Positions 8,516-16,192 of a stretch of 64,000 nt of DNA are shown here, piece by piece (positions within the stretch are counted from its first letter, which is position 1; the number at the start of each line of letters is the position of its first letter). Source of the DNA: Leminorella richardii (GTDB lineage Bacteria; Pseudomonadota; Gammaproteobacteria; Enterobacterales; Enterobacteriaceae). A program made the position numbers and the translations under genes. Location of the stretch: the NCBI RefSeq assembly GCF_900478135.1, contig NZ_LS483470.1, forward strand, positions 336,001-400,000, in the 5' to 3' direction. The notes below the pieces were generated by a model. That model did not search any database. It saw nothing but the letters and a program-made list of their open reading frames with translations, and was not told the DNA's origin.

Positions 8516-8552
8516 TACCAAAAGGTATTTAAAAGGTATTATTAATTGGTAT
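8516..8552. promoter_or_regulatory. Candidate YegW operator region
   Basis: A perfect inverted repeat TACC-AAAA-GGTA (8516-8527) is followed by two more GGTAT motifs at about 8535 and 8548. It lies just upstream of the yegT ribosome binding site. HutC-type GntR regulators often bind GGT/ACC-containing palindromes, which makes this the best operator candidate for the cluster regulator. The assignment is inferred. Confidence 0.4.
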
Positions 8553-8591
8553 CTTAAAGGTTATCAATAAATCGTCATAAAGGATGTGAAT

Positions 8592-9869
8592 ATGAAAACA
8601 ACAGCAAAGCTGTCGTTTATGATGTTTGTCGAATGGTTTATTTGGGGGGCCTGGTTTGTTCCTCTGTGGCTGTTTTTGAACCGAAGCGGCTTTACCGCTG
8701 GTGAAATAGGCTGGTCTTATGCCTGTACGGCGATTGCCGCCATTTTGTCGCCGATTCTGGTCGGCTCGCTGACTGACCGCTTTTTTGCCGCGCAAAAAGT
8801 GCTGGCGTTACTGATGTTTGTGGGCGCAGCGCTGATGTATTTGGCGGCGCAGCAGACTGAATTTGTTTATTTTTTCCCTTTACTGCTAGGATACTCGTTG
8901 ACCTATATGCCGACGATTGCACTAACAAACAGTATTGCATTTGCCAACGTTGGCGATGTGGAACGCGATTTCCCCCGTATTCGCGTAATGGGAACCATTG
9001 GTTGGATTGCATCCGGCATCGTGTGTGGCTTTTTACCCGAGATGCTCGGGTTTAACGACATTTCACCAACCAATATCCCTCTGGTGATCACTGCGATTAG
9101 TTCCGCGCTGCTGGGTATTTTCGCCTTTTGGCTGCCAAATACGCCGCCGAAAAGTACTGGCAAGCTGAGCTTTAAAGTGATGCTTGGCTTAGATGCGGTT
9201 GTGATGCTCCGAGACAGAAACTTTCTGGTTTTCTTTGTTTGCTCCTTCCTGTTCGCCATGCCGCTAGCTTTCTATTACATCTTTGCGAACGGGTTTCTTA
9301 CCGAAGTGGGAATGAAAAACGCTACTGGCTGGATGACGCTGGGGCAGTTTTCGGAAATCTTCTTTATGCTGGCGCTACCGTTTTTCACCAAGCGCTTTGG
9401 CATTAAAAAGGTGCTGCTGCTTGGTCTGGTGACGGCTGCGATCCGCTATGCCTTCTTTGTCTATGGCGACGCCTACCACTACTTCACCTACGGGCTTCTG
9501 TTCCTTGGCATTTTGCTACATGGAGTAAGCTACGATTTTTACTATGTCACTGCCTACATTTACGTTGATAAAAAAGCGCCGGTTCATATGCGTACTGCCG
9601 CTCAAGGGCTGATTACGCTGTGCTGCCAAGGGTTCGGCAGTCTGTTGGGCTACCGCATCGGCGGCGTGATGATGGAAAAGATGTTTGCCTATCAGGAGCC
9701 TGTAAACGGCTTAACGTTTAACTGGGTTGGCATGTGGGGATTCGGCGCTGCCATGATCGCGGTTATTGCCGTCTTGTTCATGCTGCTGTTTCGTGAATCA
9801 GACAGGGACATTACCACTATTACTGTAAATAACGGCACAGAAGAGCTACAAACAGAGGAAGCTAAATGA
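8592..9869 (+). CDS. yegT: YegT, nucleoside:H+ symporter-family MFS transporter
   Basis: A 425-aa inner-membrane protein with twelve hydrophobic segments and the nucleoside:H+ symporter (NupG/XapB-like) signature FVEWFIWGAWFVPL near the N-terminus, matching E. coli YegT. The start is set at ATG 8592 because AAAGGA (8579-8584) is 7 bases upstream; an in-frame GTG at 8586 lies too close. The stop overlaps the yegU start by 4 bases (ATGA), so the three plus-strand genes are translationally coupled. Presumed import of a nucleoside or ribosyl compound; the substrate is unknown. Confidence 0.92.
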   Translation: MKTTAKLSFMMFVEWFIWGAWFVPLWLFLNRSGFTAGEIGWSYACTAIAAILSPILVGSLTDRFFAAQKVLALLMFVGAALMYLAAQQTEFVYFFPLLLGYSLTYMPTIALTNSIAFANVGDVERDFPRIRVMGTIGWIASGIVCGFLPEMLGFNDISPTNIPLVITAISSALLGIFAFWLPNTPPKSTGKLSFKVMLGLDAVVMLRDRNFLVFFVCSFLFAMPLAFYYIFANGFLTEVGMKNATGWMTLGQFSEIFFMLALPFFTKRFGIKKVLLLGLVTAAIRYAFFVYGDAYHYFTYGLLFLGILLHGVSYDFYYVTAYIYVDKKAPVHMRTAAQGLITLCCQGFGSLLGYRIGGVMMEKMFAYQEPVNGLTFNWVGMWGFGAAMIAVIAVLFMLLFRESDRDITTITVNNGTEELQTEEAK

Positions 9870-10870
9870 AACAGGAACGCATTCTTGGCGCGCTTTACGG
9901 TCAGGCATTGGGGGATTCAATGGGGATGCCCTCAGAGCTTTGGCCGCGGGCTAGAGTAAAGGCGCACTTTGGTTGGATAGACCGCTTTATTCCCGGCCCT
10001 GCTGAAAACAACGCCGCCTGCTATTTTGGCCGTGCTGAATACACTGACGATACTTCAATGGCGTGCTGTTTGGTGAAGGCGTTTATCGAGTGTGATGGAG
10101 AGATTAACGCTGAAGCTATCGGTAGGCACATTTTGGCGTGGGCTGAGTCCTTTGACGCGTTTAATAAAAACGTTCTGGGGCCGACGTCAAAAATCGCGCT
10201 TAACGCGATACGCGATGGGAAGCCCGTGGAGAGCCTTGAGAATAATGGCGTTACCAATGGTGCTGCCATGCGCGCTTCTCCTTTAGGATGCCTGCTGCCA
10301 ACGGATGATTTAGACGGCTTTATTGAGCAGGTTGCGCTGGCGTCAAGTGCTACACACAAGTCTGATTTGGCCGTGGCGGGCGCAGTGGCTATCGCTTGGG
10401 CTGTGTCGCGGGCTATTGAAGGAAGCCGTTGGGAAGAAATCAGGGATGCGCTACCCACGGTCGCTCGCCACGCTCAGGAGAGGAAAGTGACGACGTTCAG
10501 TGCGTCGCTTGCCGCCCGTATTGAGCTGGCGTTAGAGGTCGTAAGAACTTCCGCTGGTACAGAATCGGCCAGTGAGCGTATTTATCAGCTGATCGGTGCG
10601 GGAACTAGCACCATCGAGTCGGTTCCCGCCGCGATTGCGATGGTGGAACTGGCGCAAACCGATCCTAATCGCTGCGCCGTTCTATGTGCCAATCTGGGGG
10701 GGGATACGGATACTATCGGCGCGATGGCGACAGCAATTTGCGGCGCTCTGCACGGCGTTGACGCTATTGATAAAGCCCTTAAGCGAGAGCTTGATGAGGT
10801 CAACCGACCAGAGTTTGAGCACTACGCTGAGAGGTTAATGCAGTATCGCCTGCGTAGGGAGAGAGCATGA
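9866..10870 (+). CDS. yegU: YegU, ADP-ribosylglycohydrolase-family enzyme
   Basis: A 334-aa all-helical enzyme of the ADP-ribosylglycohydrolase (DraG/ARH) family. The di-Mg site motifs are visible: GDSMGMPSE near the N-terminus, YTDDTSM (about residues 53-59) and GGDTDTIGAM (about 272-281). NGAAMRASPLG forms part of the pocket. Family members cleave N- or O-glycosidic bonds of ADP-ribose or ribosyl-like substrates. It overlaps yegT and yegV by 4 bases each, so it works in the same pathway: import, glycosidic cleavage, phosphorylation. The true substrate is not known to me. Confidence 0.92.
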   Translation: MKQERILGALYGQALGDSMGMPSELWPRARVKAHFGWIDRFIPGPAENNAACYFGRAEYTDDTSMACCLVKAFIECDGEINAEAIGRHILAWAESFDAFNKNVLGPTSKIALNAIRDGKPVESLENNGVTNGAAMRASPLGCLLPTDDLDGFIEQVALASSATHKSDLAVAGAVAIAWAVSRAIEGSRWEEIRDALPTVARHAQERKVTTFSASLAARIELALEVVRTSAGTESASERIYQLIGAGTSTIESVPAAIAMVELAQTDPNRCAVLCANLGGDTDTIGAMATAICGALHGVDAIDKALKRELDEVNRPEFEHYAERLMQYRLRRERA

Positions 10871-11844
10871 ATGCAAACGCGCTAGCCAATCGGCTAAATA
10901 GCCTGTCTGTACAGCGCCCAATAACAGTGCTCGGCGCCGTCGTTATTGATGTGATTGCCGATGCTTATTCATTGCCGTGGCGCGGTTGTGATATTGAGCT
11001 CCAACAGCAGAGCGTTAATATTGGCGGCTGCGCGTTCAACGTAGCTCTGGCGCTTAAAAGGCTGGGGCTGGAGACACAAAACGTGCTGCCGTTAGGGCAG
11101 GGCGTGTGGGCTGATATCATCCGAAACAGCCTGACACAGCGTGGGATGCGCAGTGCGATAGAAACCGATGAAGGCGACAACGGGTGGTGTCTGGCACTGG
11201 TTGAACCGGACGGTGAACGGACGTTTATGTCGTTTAGCGGAGTAGAAAACCAGTGGCGTGCATCGTGGTTGGATAACTTGGTTGTGCAGCCGCAGAGCTT
11301 GGTGTATCTAGCAGGCTATCAGCTGGCATCACCGCGTGGAGAAGTGCTGGTAGACTGGTTGGAAAACCTGTCTCAGGTGACGCCTTTTATCGATTTTGGC
11401 CCTCGAATTGCCGACATTCCCGAAGCGATGATGTCCAGAATTATGGCGCTTAAGCCGATCGTTTCTTTAAATCGGCAAGAGGCGGAGATTGCCGCTCGTG
11501 CGCTAGGTGTACACAATGAAGTACAGAGTCTGGGGGCTGCGTGGTTAGCCCACTACGGTTCACCGCTTATTGTCCGGCAGGACAGCGAGGGCGCCTGGTT
11601 TTTTGATGAAAAAGCTCAGGGGTGTGCGGCACCCTTTAGCGCATCGGTGGTGGATACTATCGGCGCGGGGGATAGTCACGCGGGAGGGGCAATAGCAGGG
11701 CTGTCCGCTGGGTGGTCGCTAGCGGAGTCGGTTACGCTAGGTAACGCCGTGGCCTCTTTTGTCGTCAGCCATCGAGGTGGAGACTGTGCGCCGACGGTGG
11801 ATGAATTAACCGCGCGGCTAAAACTCGCAAACGAAGGTGTATAG
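10867..11844 (+). CDS. yegV: YegV, PfkB/ribokinase-family sugar kinase
   Basis: A 325-aa PfkB-family kinase. The substrate-binding glycine signature GGCAFNVALALKRLG (about residues 52-66) and the C-terminal anion-hole and catalytic-base signature DTIGAGDSHAGG (Asp about residue 267) are both intact. It would phosphorylate the sugar or nucleoside product released by YegU. Its start overlaps the yegU stop (ATGA). Its last 27 bases overlap the convergent yegW gene, so no terminator separates them. Confidence 0.92.
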   Translation: MNANALANRLNSLSVQRPITVLGAVVIDVIADAYSLPWRGCDIELQQQSVNIGGCAFNVALALKRLGLETQNVLPLGQGVWADIIRNSLTQRGMRSAIETDEGDNGWCLALVEPDGERTFMSFSGVENQWRASWLDNLVVQPQSLVYLAGYQLASPRGEVLVDWLENLSQVTPFIDFGPRIADIPEAMMSRIMALKPIVSLNRQEAEIAARALGVHNEVQSLGAAWLAHYGSPLIVRQDSEGAWFFDEKAQGCAAPFSASVVDTIGAGDSHAGGAIAGLSAGWSLAESVTLGNAVASFVVSHRGGDCAPTVDELTARLKLANEGV

Positions 11845-12564
11845 ATCGCTGCGGCAGTGACTAATGCTGTATTCGATAGGCCTTTGCAGCCCATCGAAAG
11901 CGATTTGCTTGATGACCAGCATCGGAATGTCGCCGCTGGTTTGCAGATGAGTAAGAAACTCAGCGTCCGGCATTCGGGCGCTGACGTAGCTTTTTGTTCT
12001 CTGTGGATGGATATTTTGGCTGCGGAAGTATTCATACAGGGAAATCCCAATTTCTTCCGCATTGTCGATGAGATCGACAGGAACATAGGATTTTTCAATA
12101 GAAACGGCGTCATCGTCTACATAGCGAATGCGCTTAAGTAAAAATACGTCATCTTCGGGTGAGAGAGCCAGTCGCTCAGCTACGTCAGCGGGGCATTTTT
12201 CTACCTGTCGGGTTATCCAGAGCGTACTTGGCCTTTTTCCCAGCAGAGAGACTTGTTGGGAAAATCCGGGCGCCTCTTTCAGGGAGTACTCGAAGATATT
12301 GTTGACCTGAGTACCGTAGCCGCGGGATCGGGTGACAACCCCCTCTTTTTCCAACGCTTCCATGGCGTTACGCACGGTAATGCGAGATACGCCGGTAAGC
12401 TGGCTAAGGTCTCGCTCACCGGGAAGAATGTTGCCGTGCTCTAACGTTCCGCTTCGCACCGCGCTTTTTATCGTTTGGGCAAACTTCAGATAAAGCGGCG
12501 CGTTATCGGCAGAAGCCAGTCGCTTGACTAACTGTTCTATCAGTTGAACGTGGGCCTTTTCCAT
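11818..12564 (-). CDS. yegW: YegW, GntR/HutC-family transcriptional regulator
   Basis: A 248-aa GntR-family regulator of the HutC subgroup. The winged helix is at about residues 18-88 (NILPGERDLSQLTGVSRITV) and the UTRA ligand-binding domain about 95-240, ending in the conserved EYSISHCRSDLY. The start at 12564 (MEKAHVQLIEQL) aligns with E. coli YegW; an upstream in-frame ATG at 12600 would add 12 unmatched residues. It is convergent with and overlaps yegV. By position it is the local regulator of yegTUV, probably a repressor relieved by a phosphorylated intermediate. Confidence 0.9.
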   Translation of the reverse strand: MEKAHVQLIEQLVKRLASADNAPLYLKFAQTIKSAVRSGTLEHGNILPGERDLSQLTGVSRITVRNAMEALEKEGVVTRSRGYGTQVNNIFEYSLKEAPGFSQQVSLLGKRPSTLWITRQVEKCPADVAERLALSPEDDVFLLKRIRYVDDDAVSIEKSYVPVDLIDNAEEIGISLYEYFRSQNIHPQRTKSYVSARMPDAEFLTHLQTSGDIPMLVIKQIAFDGLQRPIEYSISHCRSDLYTFVCEF

Positions 12565-12767
12565 ATGTCGCGAACCTGAAGAGAGGGGAAGAGCTATCAT
12601 ATCATTTATTTTCAGCGAATTTGCGCTTGATGAAGACTGAGCGCAGTAGAAAAGCGATAGAAACCGTCGCGTTAAGGCTCTTTGTGAAAAAGAGTGTTAA
12701 TAGCAACCCAAGACCCTCCATAGTTTGCGATAGAGGAGATTCTTATTTTATATATTAATTCAATTAA

Positions 12768-12810
12768 ATTGATTTTTTATTCATTTTTGATAAGGTGAAT
12801 TTTATTCATA
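12768..12810. promoter_or_regulatory. Candidate ArgR operator (ARG boxes) upstream of argD
   Basis: Two ARG-box-like elements sit in the AT-rich region before argD: TGATT-TTTT-ATTCA (12770-12783, one core mismatch to TGAAT-N4-ATTCA) and TGAAT-TTT-ATTCA (12796-12808, perfect halves but a 3-base centre). Arginine repression of argD is established in enterobacteria. The non-standard spacing keeps this moderate. Confidence 0.55.
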
Positions 12811-12834
12811 GAAATAGAACAGGGCAGAATCAAA

Positions 12835-14061
12835 ATGAGTGGTGTTAGCAAAGTAACTCGGAATATGTTTGATAGCGTGATGTTGCCGGTTTATGCGCCT
12901 GCGGCGTTTGTTCCCGTGAAGGGAAAAGGAAGTCGCGTATGGGACCAGCAGGGAAATGAGTTTATCGATTTCTCCAGCGGTATCGCGGTGACTGCCCTTG
13001 GGCACTGCCATCCTGCACTGGTTAAGGCGCTGAAAGAGCAGAGTGAGCTTATCTGGCACACCAGCAATCTGTTCACCAACGAGCCTGCGCTTCGTCTAGC
13101 GAAAAAGATGATCGACGCGACGTTTGCCGATCGCGTGTTTTTCGCTAACTCGGGGGCTGAAGCCAACGAGGCCGCTTTCAAGCTGGTCCGCCGCTACGCC
13201 ATTGAACGTCACAGCCCCTATAAAACCAAAATTATCGCCTTTAAGAACGCCTTCCACGGCCGTACGCTGTTTACCGTTACTGTCGGCGGTCAGGCGAAGT
13301 ATTCAGATGGATTCGGGCCGAAGCCTGCCGACATTATTCACGTGCCTTTTAACGATCTTGACGCAGTGAAAGCGGTAATGGACGACCACACCTGTGCGGT
13401 CGTGCTAGAGCCAGTGCAGGGCGAGGGGGGGATTACTCCCGTTGACGCGGATTTTCTGCGCGGGGTTCGCGAACTGTGCGATCGGCATCAGGCGCTGCTG
13501 GTGTTTGATGAAGTGCAGTCAGGCATGGGCAGAACCGGTACGCTATTTACCTACATGCGCTACGGCGTGACGCCGGACGTGCTGACATCCGCCAAAGCGT
13601 TGGGAGGCGGCTTCCCCATTAGCGCCATGCTGACAACCAACGACGTGGCGCAGGTGATGGAGCCTGGCGTACACGGCACGACCTACGGGGGTAACCCGCT
13701 TGCCTGTGCGGTTGCCGAGGCGGCCTTTGACGCAATTAATTCACCGGAAGTGCTGTCCGGTGTGCAGGGGCGGCATGAGTATATTGTTTCCCGGCTGGCG
13801 GAGATCAATCAGCGCTACGGCGTATTTGCCGACGTGCGGGGGCTGGGGCTATTAATTGGCGCTGAGCTGTCGGCTGACTACAGCGGGATGGCCAGAGAGT
13901 TTTTGGCGGCGGCGGTAGACAGTGGTCTGATGCTGCTTAATGCTGGGCCTAGTGTGCTGCGCTTTGCCCCTTCGCTGGTGATCCCAATGGAAGACTTGCA
14001 GATAGGAATGGAACGTCTTGAAAACGCGGTGAAGCAGGTTGCTGAGGCTAAGGCAAAGTAA
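12835..14061 (+). CDS. argD: ArgD, acetylornithine/succinyldiaminopimelate aminotransferase
   Basis: A 408-aa class-III PLP-dependent aminotransferase. It converts N-acetylglutamate semialdehyde to N-acetylornithine (arginine synthesis) and acts in the succinylase step of lysine synthesis. Visible are the PLP phosphate-binding NSGAEANEAAFKL, FDEVQSGMGRTG with the PLP-contacting Asp, and the Schiff-base lysine in TSAKALGGGFP (near residue 255). The sequence tracks E. coli ArgD, and its location near crp agrees, favouring argD over the paralog astC. It is monocistronic, with probable ArgR boxes upstream and a hairpin terminator 20 bases downstream. Confidence 0.93.
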   Translation: MSGVSKVTRNMFDSVMLPVYAPAAFVPVKGKGSRVWDQQGNEFIDFSSGIAVTALGHCHPALVKALKEQSELIWHTSNLFTNEPALRLAKKMIDATFADRVFFANSGAEANEAAFKLVRRYAIERHSPYKTKIIAFKNAFHGRTLFTVTVGGQAKYSDGFGPKPADIIHVPFNDLDAVKAVMDDHTCAVVLEPVQGEGGITPVDADFLRGVRELCDRHQALLVFDEVQSGMGRTGTLFTYMRYGVTPDVLTSAKALGGGFPISAMLTTNDVAQVMEPGVHGTTYGGNPLACAVAEAAFDAINSPEVLSGVQGRHEYIVSRLAEINQRYGVFADVRGLGLLIGAELSADYSGMAREFLAAAVDSGLMLLNAGPSVLRFAPSLVIPMEDLQIGMERLENAVKQVAEAKAK

Positions 14062-14077
14062 CTGGCTTAGAGAAAAA

Positions 14078-14104
14078 CAAACGCCGCTCACTGAGCGGCG
14101 TTTT
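14078..14104. terminator. Bidirectional terminator between argD and crp
   Basis: The palindrome AACGCCGCTCA / TGAGCGGCGTT, with A-rich sequence on the left (AAAAACAA) and TTTT on the right, can terminate argD rightwards and crp leftwards (crp stop at 14124). Confidence 0.88.
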
Positions 14105-14123
14105 GCTTAAATGGCGTTTGCCG

Positions 14124-14756
14124 TTAACGCGTCCCGTAAACGACGATCGTTTTACCGTGAGCGGAAATCAGGTTTTGGTCTTCAAGCATTTTTAAAATGC
14201 GGCCGACGGTTTCGCGAGAGCATCCGACGATTTGGCCGATTTCCTGACGAGTGATTTTGATTTGCATCCCGTCGGGGTGGGTCATCGCGTCAGGCTGTTT
14301 AGCCAGATTTAGCAGGGTCTGGGCAATACGACCTGTGACGTCAAGGAAGGCTAGGCTGCCTACTTTTTCTGACGTAACCTGCAGACGACGAGCCATCTGA
14401 GCCGACAGGCGCATAAGAATGTCCGGGTTCACTTGAATTAGCTGGCGAAACTTTTTATAGGAAATTTCGGCAACTTCACAGGCTGTTTTTGCTCTTACCC
14501 AGGCGCTGCGCTCTTGCCCTTCTTCAAACAGGCCAAGTTCGCCAATAAAGTCACCCTGGTTAAGGTAAGAAAGGATCATTTCTTTCCCTTCTTCATCCTT
14601 GATGAGAACGGCTACGGCTCCTTTAACAATGTAATAAAGCGTCTCCGCTTTCTCTCCTTGATGGATAAGCGTGCTCTTGGAAGGATACTTGTGAATATGA
14701 CAATGAGACAAGAACCATTCAAGAGTCGGGTCTGTTTGCGGTTTGCCGAGAACCAT
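14124..14756 (-). CDS. crp: CRP, cAMP receptor protein
   Basis: The global catabolite regulator, 210 aa, essentially identical in layout to E. coli CRP. The N-terminal cyclic-nucleotide-binding beta-roll includes IGELGLFEEGQERSAWVRA with the cAMP-contacting Glu and Arg. The long dimerisation helix follows, then the C-terminal HTH with recognition helix SRETVGRILKML (Arg, Glu and Arg contact DNA). The Shine-Dalgarno AGAGGAT precedes the ATG. It is monocistronic, with a -10 at 14871-14876 giving a leader of roughly 110 bases. In this window it probably controls at least the rsp genes through the site at 8353-8368. Confidence 0.99.
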   Translation of the reverse strand: MVLGKPQTDPTLEWFLSHCHIHKYPSKSTLIHQGEKAETLYYIVKGAVAVLIKDEEGKEMILSYLNQGDFIGELGLFEEGQERSAWVRAKTACEVAEISYKKFRQLIQVNPDILMRLSAQMARRLQVTSEKVGSLAFLDVTGRIAQTLLNLAKQPDAMTHPDGMQIKITRQEIGQIVGCSRETVGRILKMLEDQNLISAHGKTIVVYGTR

Positions 14757-14870
14757 CTGTTGTTATCCTCTTTGTTGTCACTGCCTAAAACAGCAAAGCA
14801 AGAAGCCTGCCGAAAAAACTTACTTATTTACTTGCTTGCTCGAGAGCGTCAGAAATGCTCGGTGAGCGCT

Positions 14871-14876
14871 ATTATA
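14871..14876 (-). promoter_or_regulatory. Probable crp -10 element
   Basis: On the minus strand this reads TATAAT, about 115 bases upstream of the crp start codon. No good -35 hexamer is visible at 16-18 bases. The long leader resembles that of E. coli crp, which is autoregulated. Confidence 0.5.
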
Positions 14877-15011
14877 GTCGATCATAACCTAATTTATGGA
14901 TTTCTACACCGTAAGCTTTTAACACAGCTTGAGGCAAGAGTCTTGTTCCTCATTACCAAAATGCGGGACATATGGCGTATTGCTGCGTTGTTTGGCTATT
15001 TTGTCACGCGA

Positions 15012-15881
15012 TCACTTCAACGGTCTCCCTTCCAGAAGCTGTTGGATCAAGGGGGTAATAATCAGCTCCATTGCCAGACCGACTTTACCTCCCGGGATAA
15101 CCAGCGTGTTGGTCTGAGAGATAAACGACCCTTGCAGCATGGCTAACAGATAGGGGAAATCGATTCCGCTGATGCCTCGAAAGTGGATCACGACCATGCT
15201 TTCATCAAGGGTCGGAATGCTTTTGGCGGAAAAGGGATCGGACGTGTCGATGGTGGGAACACGCTGAAAGTTAATGTGTGTGCGGGAAAACTGTGGCGTA
15301 ATGTAGTTAATGTAGTCATCCATAGAGCGGACGACGGAGTCCAGCACTGCTTCTCTTGAATGTTCGCGTTCGACAGTATCGCGAATAAGCTTTTGTATCC
15401 ATTCCAGATTAACAATAGGAACCACTCCAACTAGCAGGTCGACGTGCTGAGCCACGTTGTGATTTTCAGTCACAATACCGCCGTGAAGGCCTTCATAAAA
15501 CAGCAGATCTGTGCGGTCAGGTAGCGGGCTCCAGGGGGTAAAGGTACCGGGCAGCTGGCGGTAAGGCACCGCTTCATCATAGGTGTGTAGATACTTGCGG
15601 GTGCGCCCTGAACCGTTTTGAGCGTACTCAATAAAGCTATTTTCCAGCGCGGCAAAGTCGTTGGCTTCGGGGCCAAAGTAGCTGATGTGACGACCCTGCT
15701 CTCCCGCTTTGCGGATTTCAGCATCCATTTCCGGACGCGTGTAGCGGTGATAGGCGTCGCCGTCGATGCGCGCGGCGTTAAGGTTCAGCAGCTGAAAGAT
15801 CTTCCGAAATGCCAGACTGGTGGTCGTGGTACCCGCTCCGCTAGAGCCGGTCACGGCAATGATGGGGTGTTTTATCGACAT
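15012..15881 (-). CDS. prkB: PrkB, phosphoribulokinase/uridine kinase-like protein
   Basis: A 289-aa P-loop kinase of the phosphoribulokinase family with Walker A GSSGAGTTTTS at residues 12-22 and FYEGLHGG as the Walker-B-like segment. It closely matches E. coli PrkB (289 aa). No Calvin-cycle genes are present and the physiological substrate of the enterobacterial protein is unknown. GAGGAG lies 9 bases before the ATG. It is downstream of yheU by 62 bases on the same strand, so it is probably part of the yheT-yheU-prkB unit. yhfA, which sits between crp and prkB in E. coli, is absent. Confidence 0.92.
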   Translation of the reverse strand: MSIKHPIIAVTGSSGAGTTTTSLAFRKIFQLLNLNAARIDGDAYHRYTRPEMDAEIRKAGEQGRHISYFGPEANDFAALENSFIEYAQNGSGRTRKYLHTYDEAVPYRQLPGTFTPWSPLPDRTDLLFYEGLHGGIVTENHNVAQHVDLLVGVVPIVNLEWIQKLIRDTVEREHSREAVLDSVVRSMDDYINYITPQFSRTHINFQRVPTIDTSDPFSAKSIPTLDESMVVIHFRGISGIDFPYLLAMLQGSFISQTNTLVIPGGKVGLAMELIITPLIQQLLEGRPLK

Positions 15882-15943
15882 GTGCCTGACTCCTCGTTTT
15901 TATTATAGTCAGTAAAGCGGAAGGGCAAGACACCTCGAGCCGC

Positions 15944-16192
15944 TCAATATTCCGGATAGGGCTGCTCTTCTATACCATCTTTAAACTGCGCTTTCATCAT
16001 GATATTGACGGTTTCATGCAGTTCGGACCACACCAGCACCGCTTCACCGTTTGCTAGCAGGCGTTTGACGTCGTCGGCTTTCTGTTCCAGAGATTTTTCC
16101 TGCTCGCCGTAGTCGGTTCCCTCGCGTAAAACGAATGACTCGATAATAGCCTCCAGCGTCTCGGGATTGAGGGACTGCCAGGGAATAATCAT
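15944..16192 (-). CDS. yheU: YheU, UPF0270-family protein
   Basis: A small acidic cytoplasmic protein of 82 aa (E. coli YheU 72 aa; the extra residues are a C-terminal DGIEEQPYPEY tail). The conserved core IESFVLREGTDYGE and VLVWSELHETVNI identifies it. The start at 16192 (MIIPWQ) matches the family and overlaps the yheT stop by 4 bases (ATGA), implying translational coupling; a longer frame to 16264 lies inside yheT and is rejected. Function unknown. Confidence 0.9.
   Translation of the reverse strand: MIIPWQSLNPETLEAIIESFVLREGTDYGEQEKSLEQKADDVKRLLANGEAVLVWSELHETVNIMMKAQFKDGIEEQPYPEY

Larger units (their letters stand above)
8227..8591. other. Divergent regulatory region between rspA and yegT
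   Basis: A 365-base non-coding region serving two divergent catabolic operons. It contains a strong CRP site (8353-8368), a weaker CRP-like site (8495-8510), and a TACC-AAAA-GGTA inverted repeat followed by further GGTAT elements (8516-8552). No credible small gene is present. Confidence 0.7.

Noticed and set aside
12835..14061. argD read as astC (succinylornithine transaminase)
   Set aside because: Location next to crp, no ast genes nearby, ArgR-like boxes upstream and closer resemblance to ArgD favour argD, although the families overlap.
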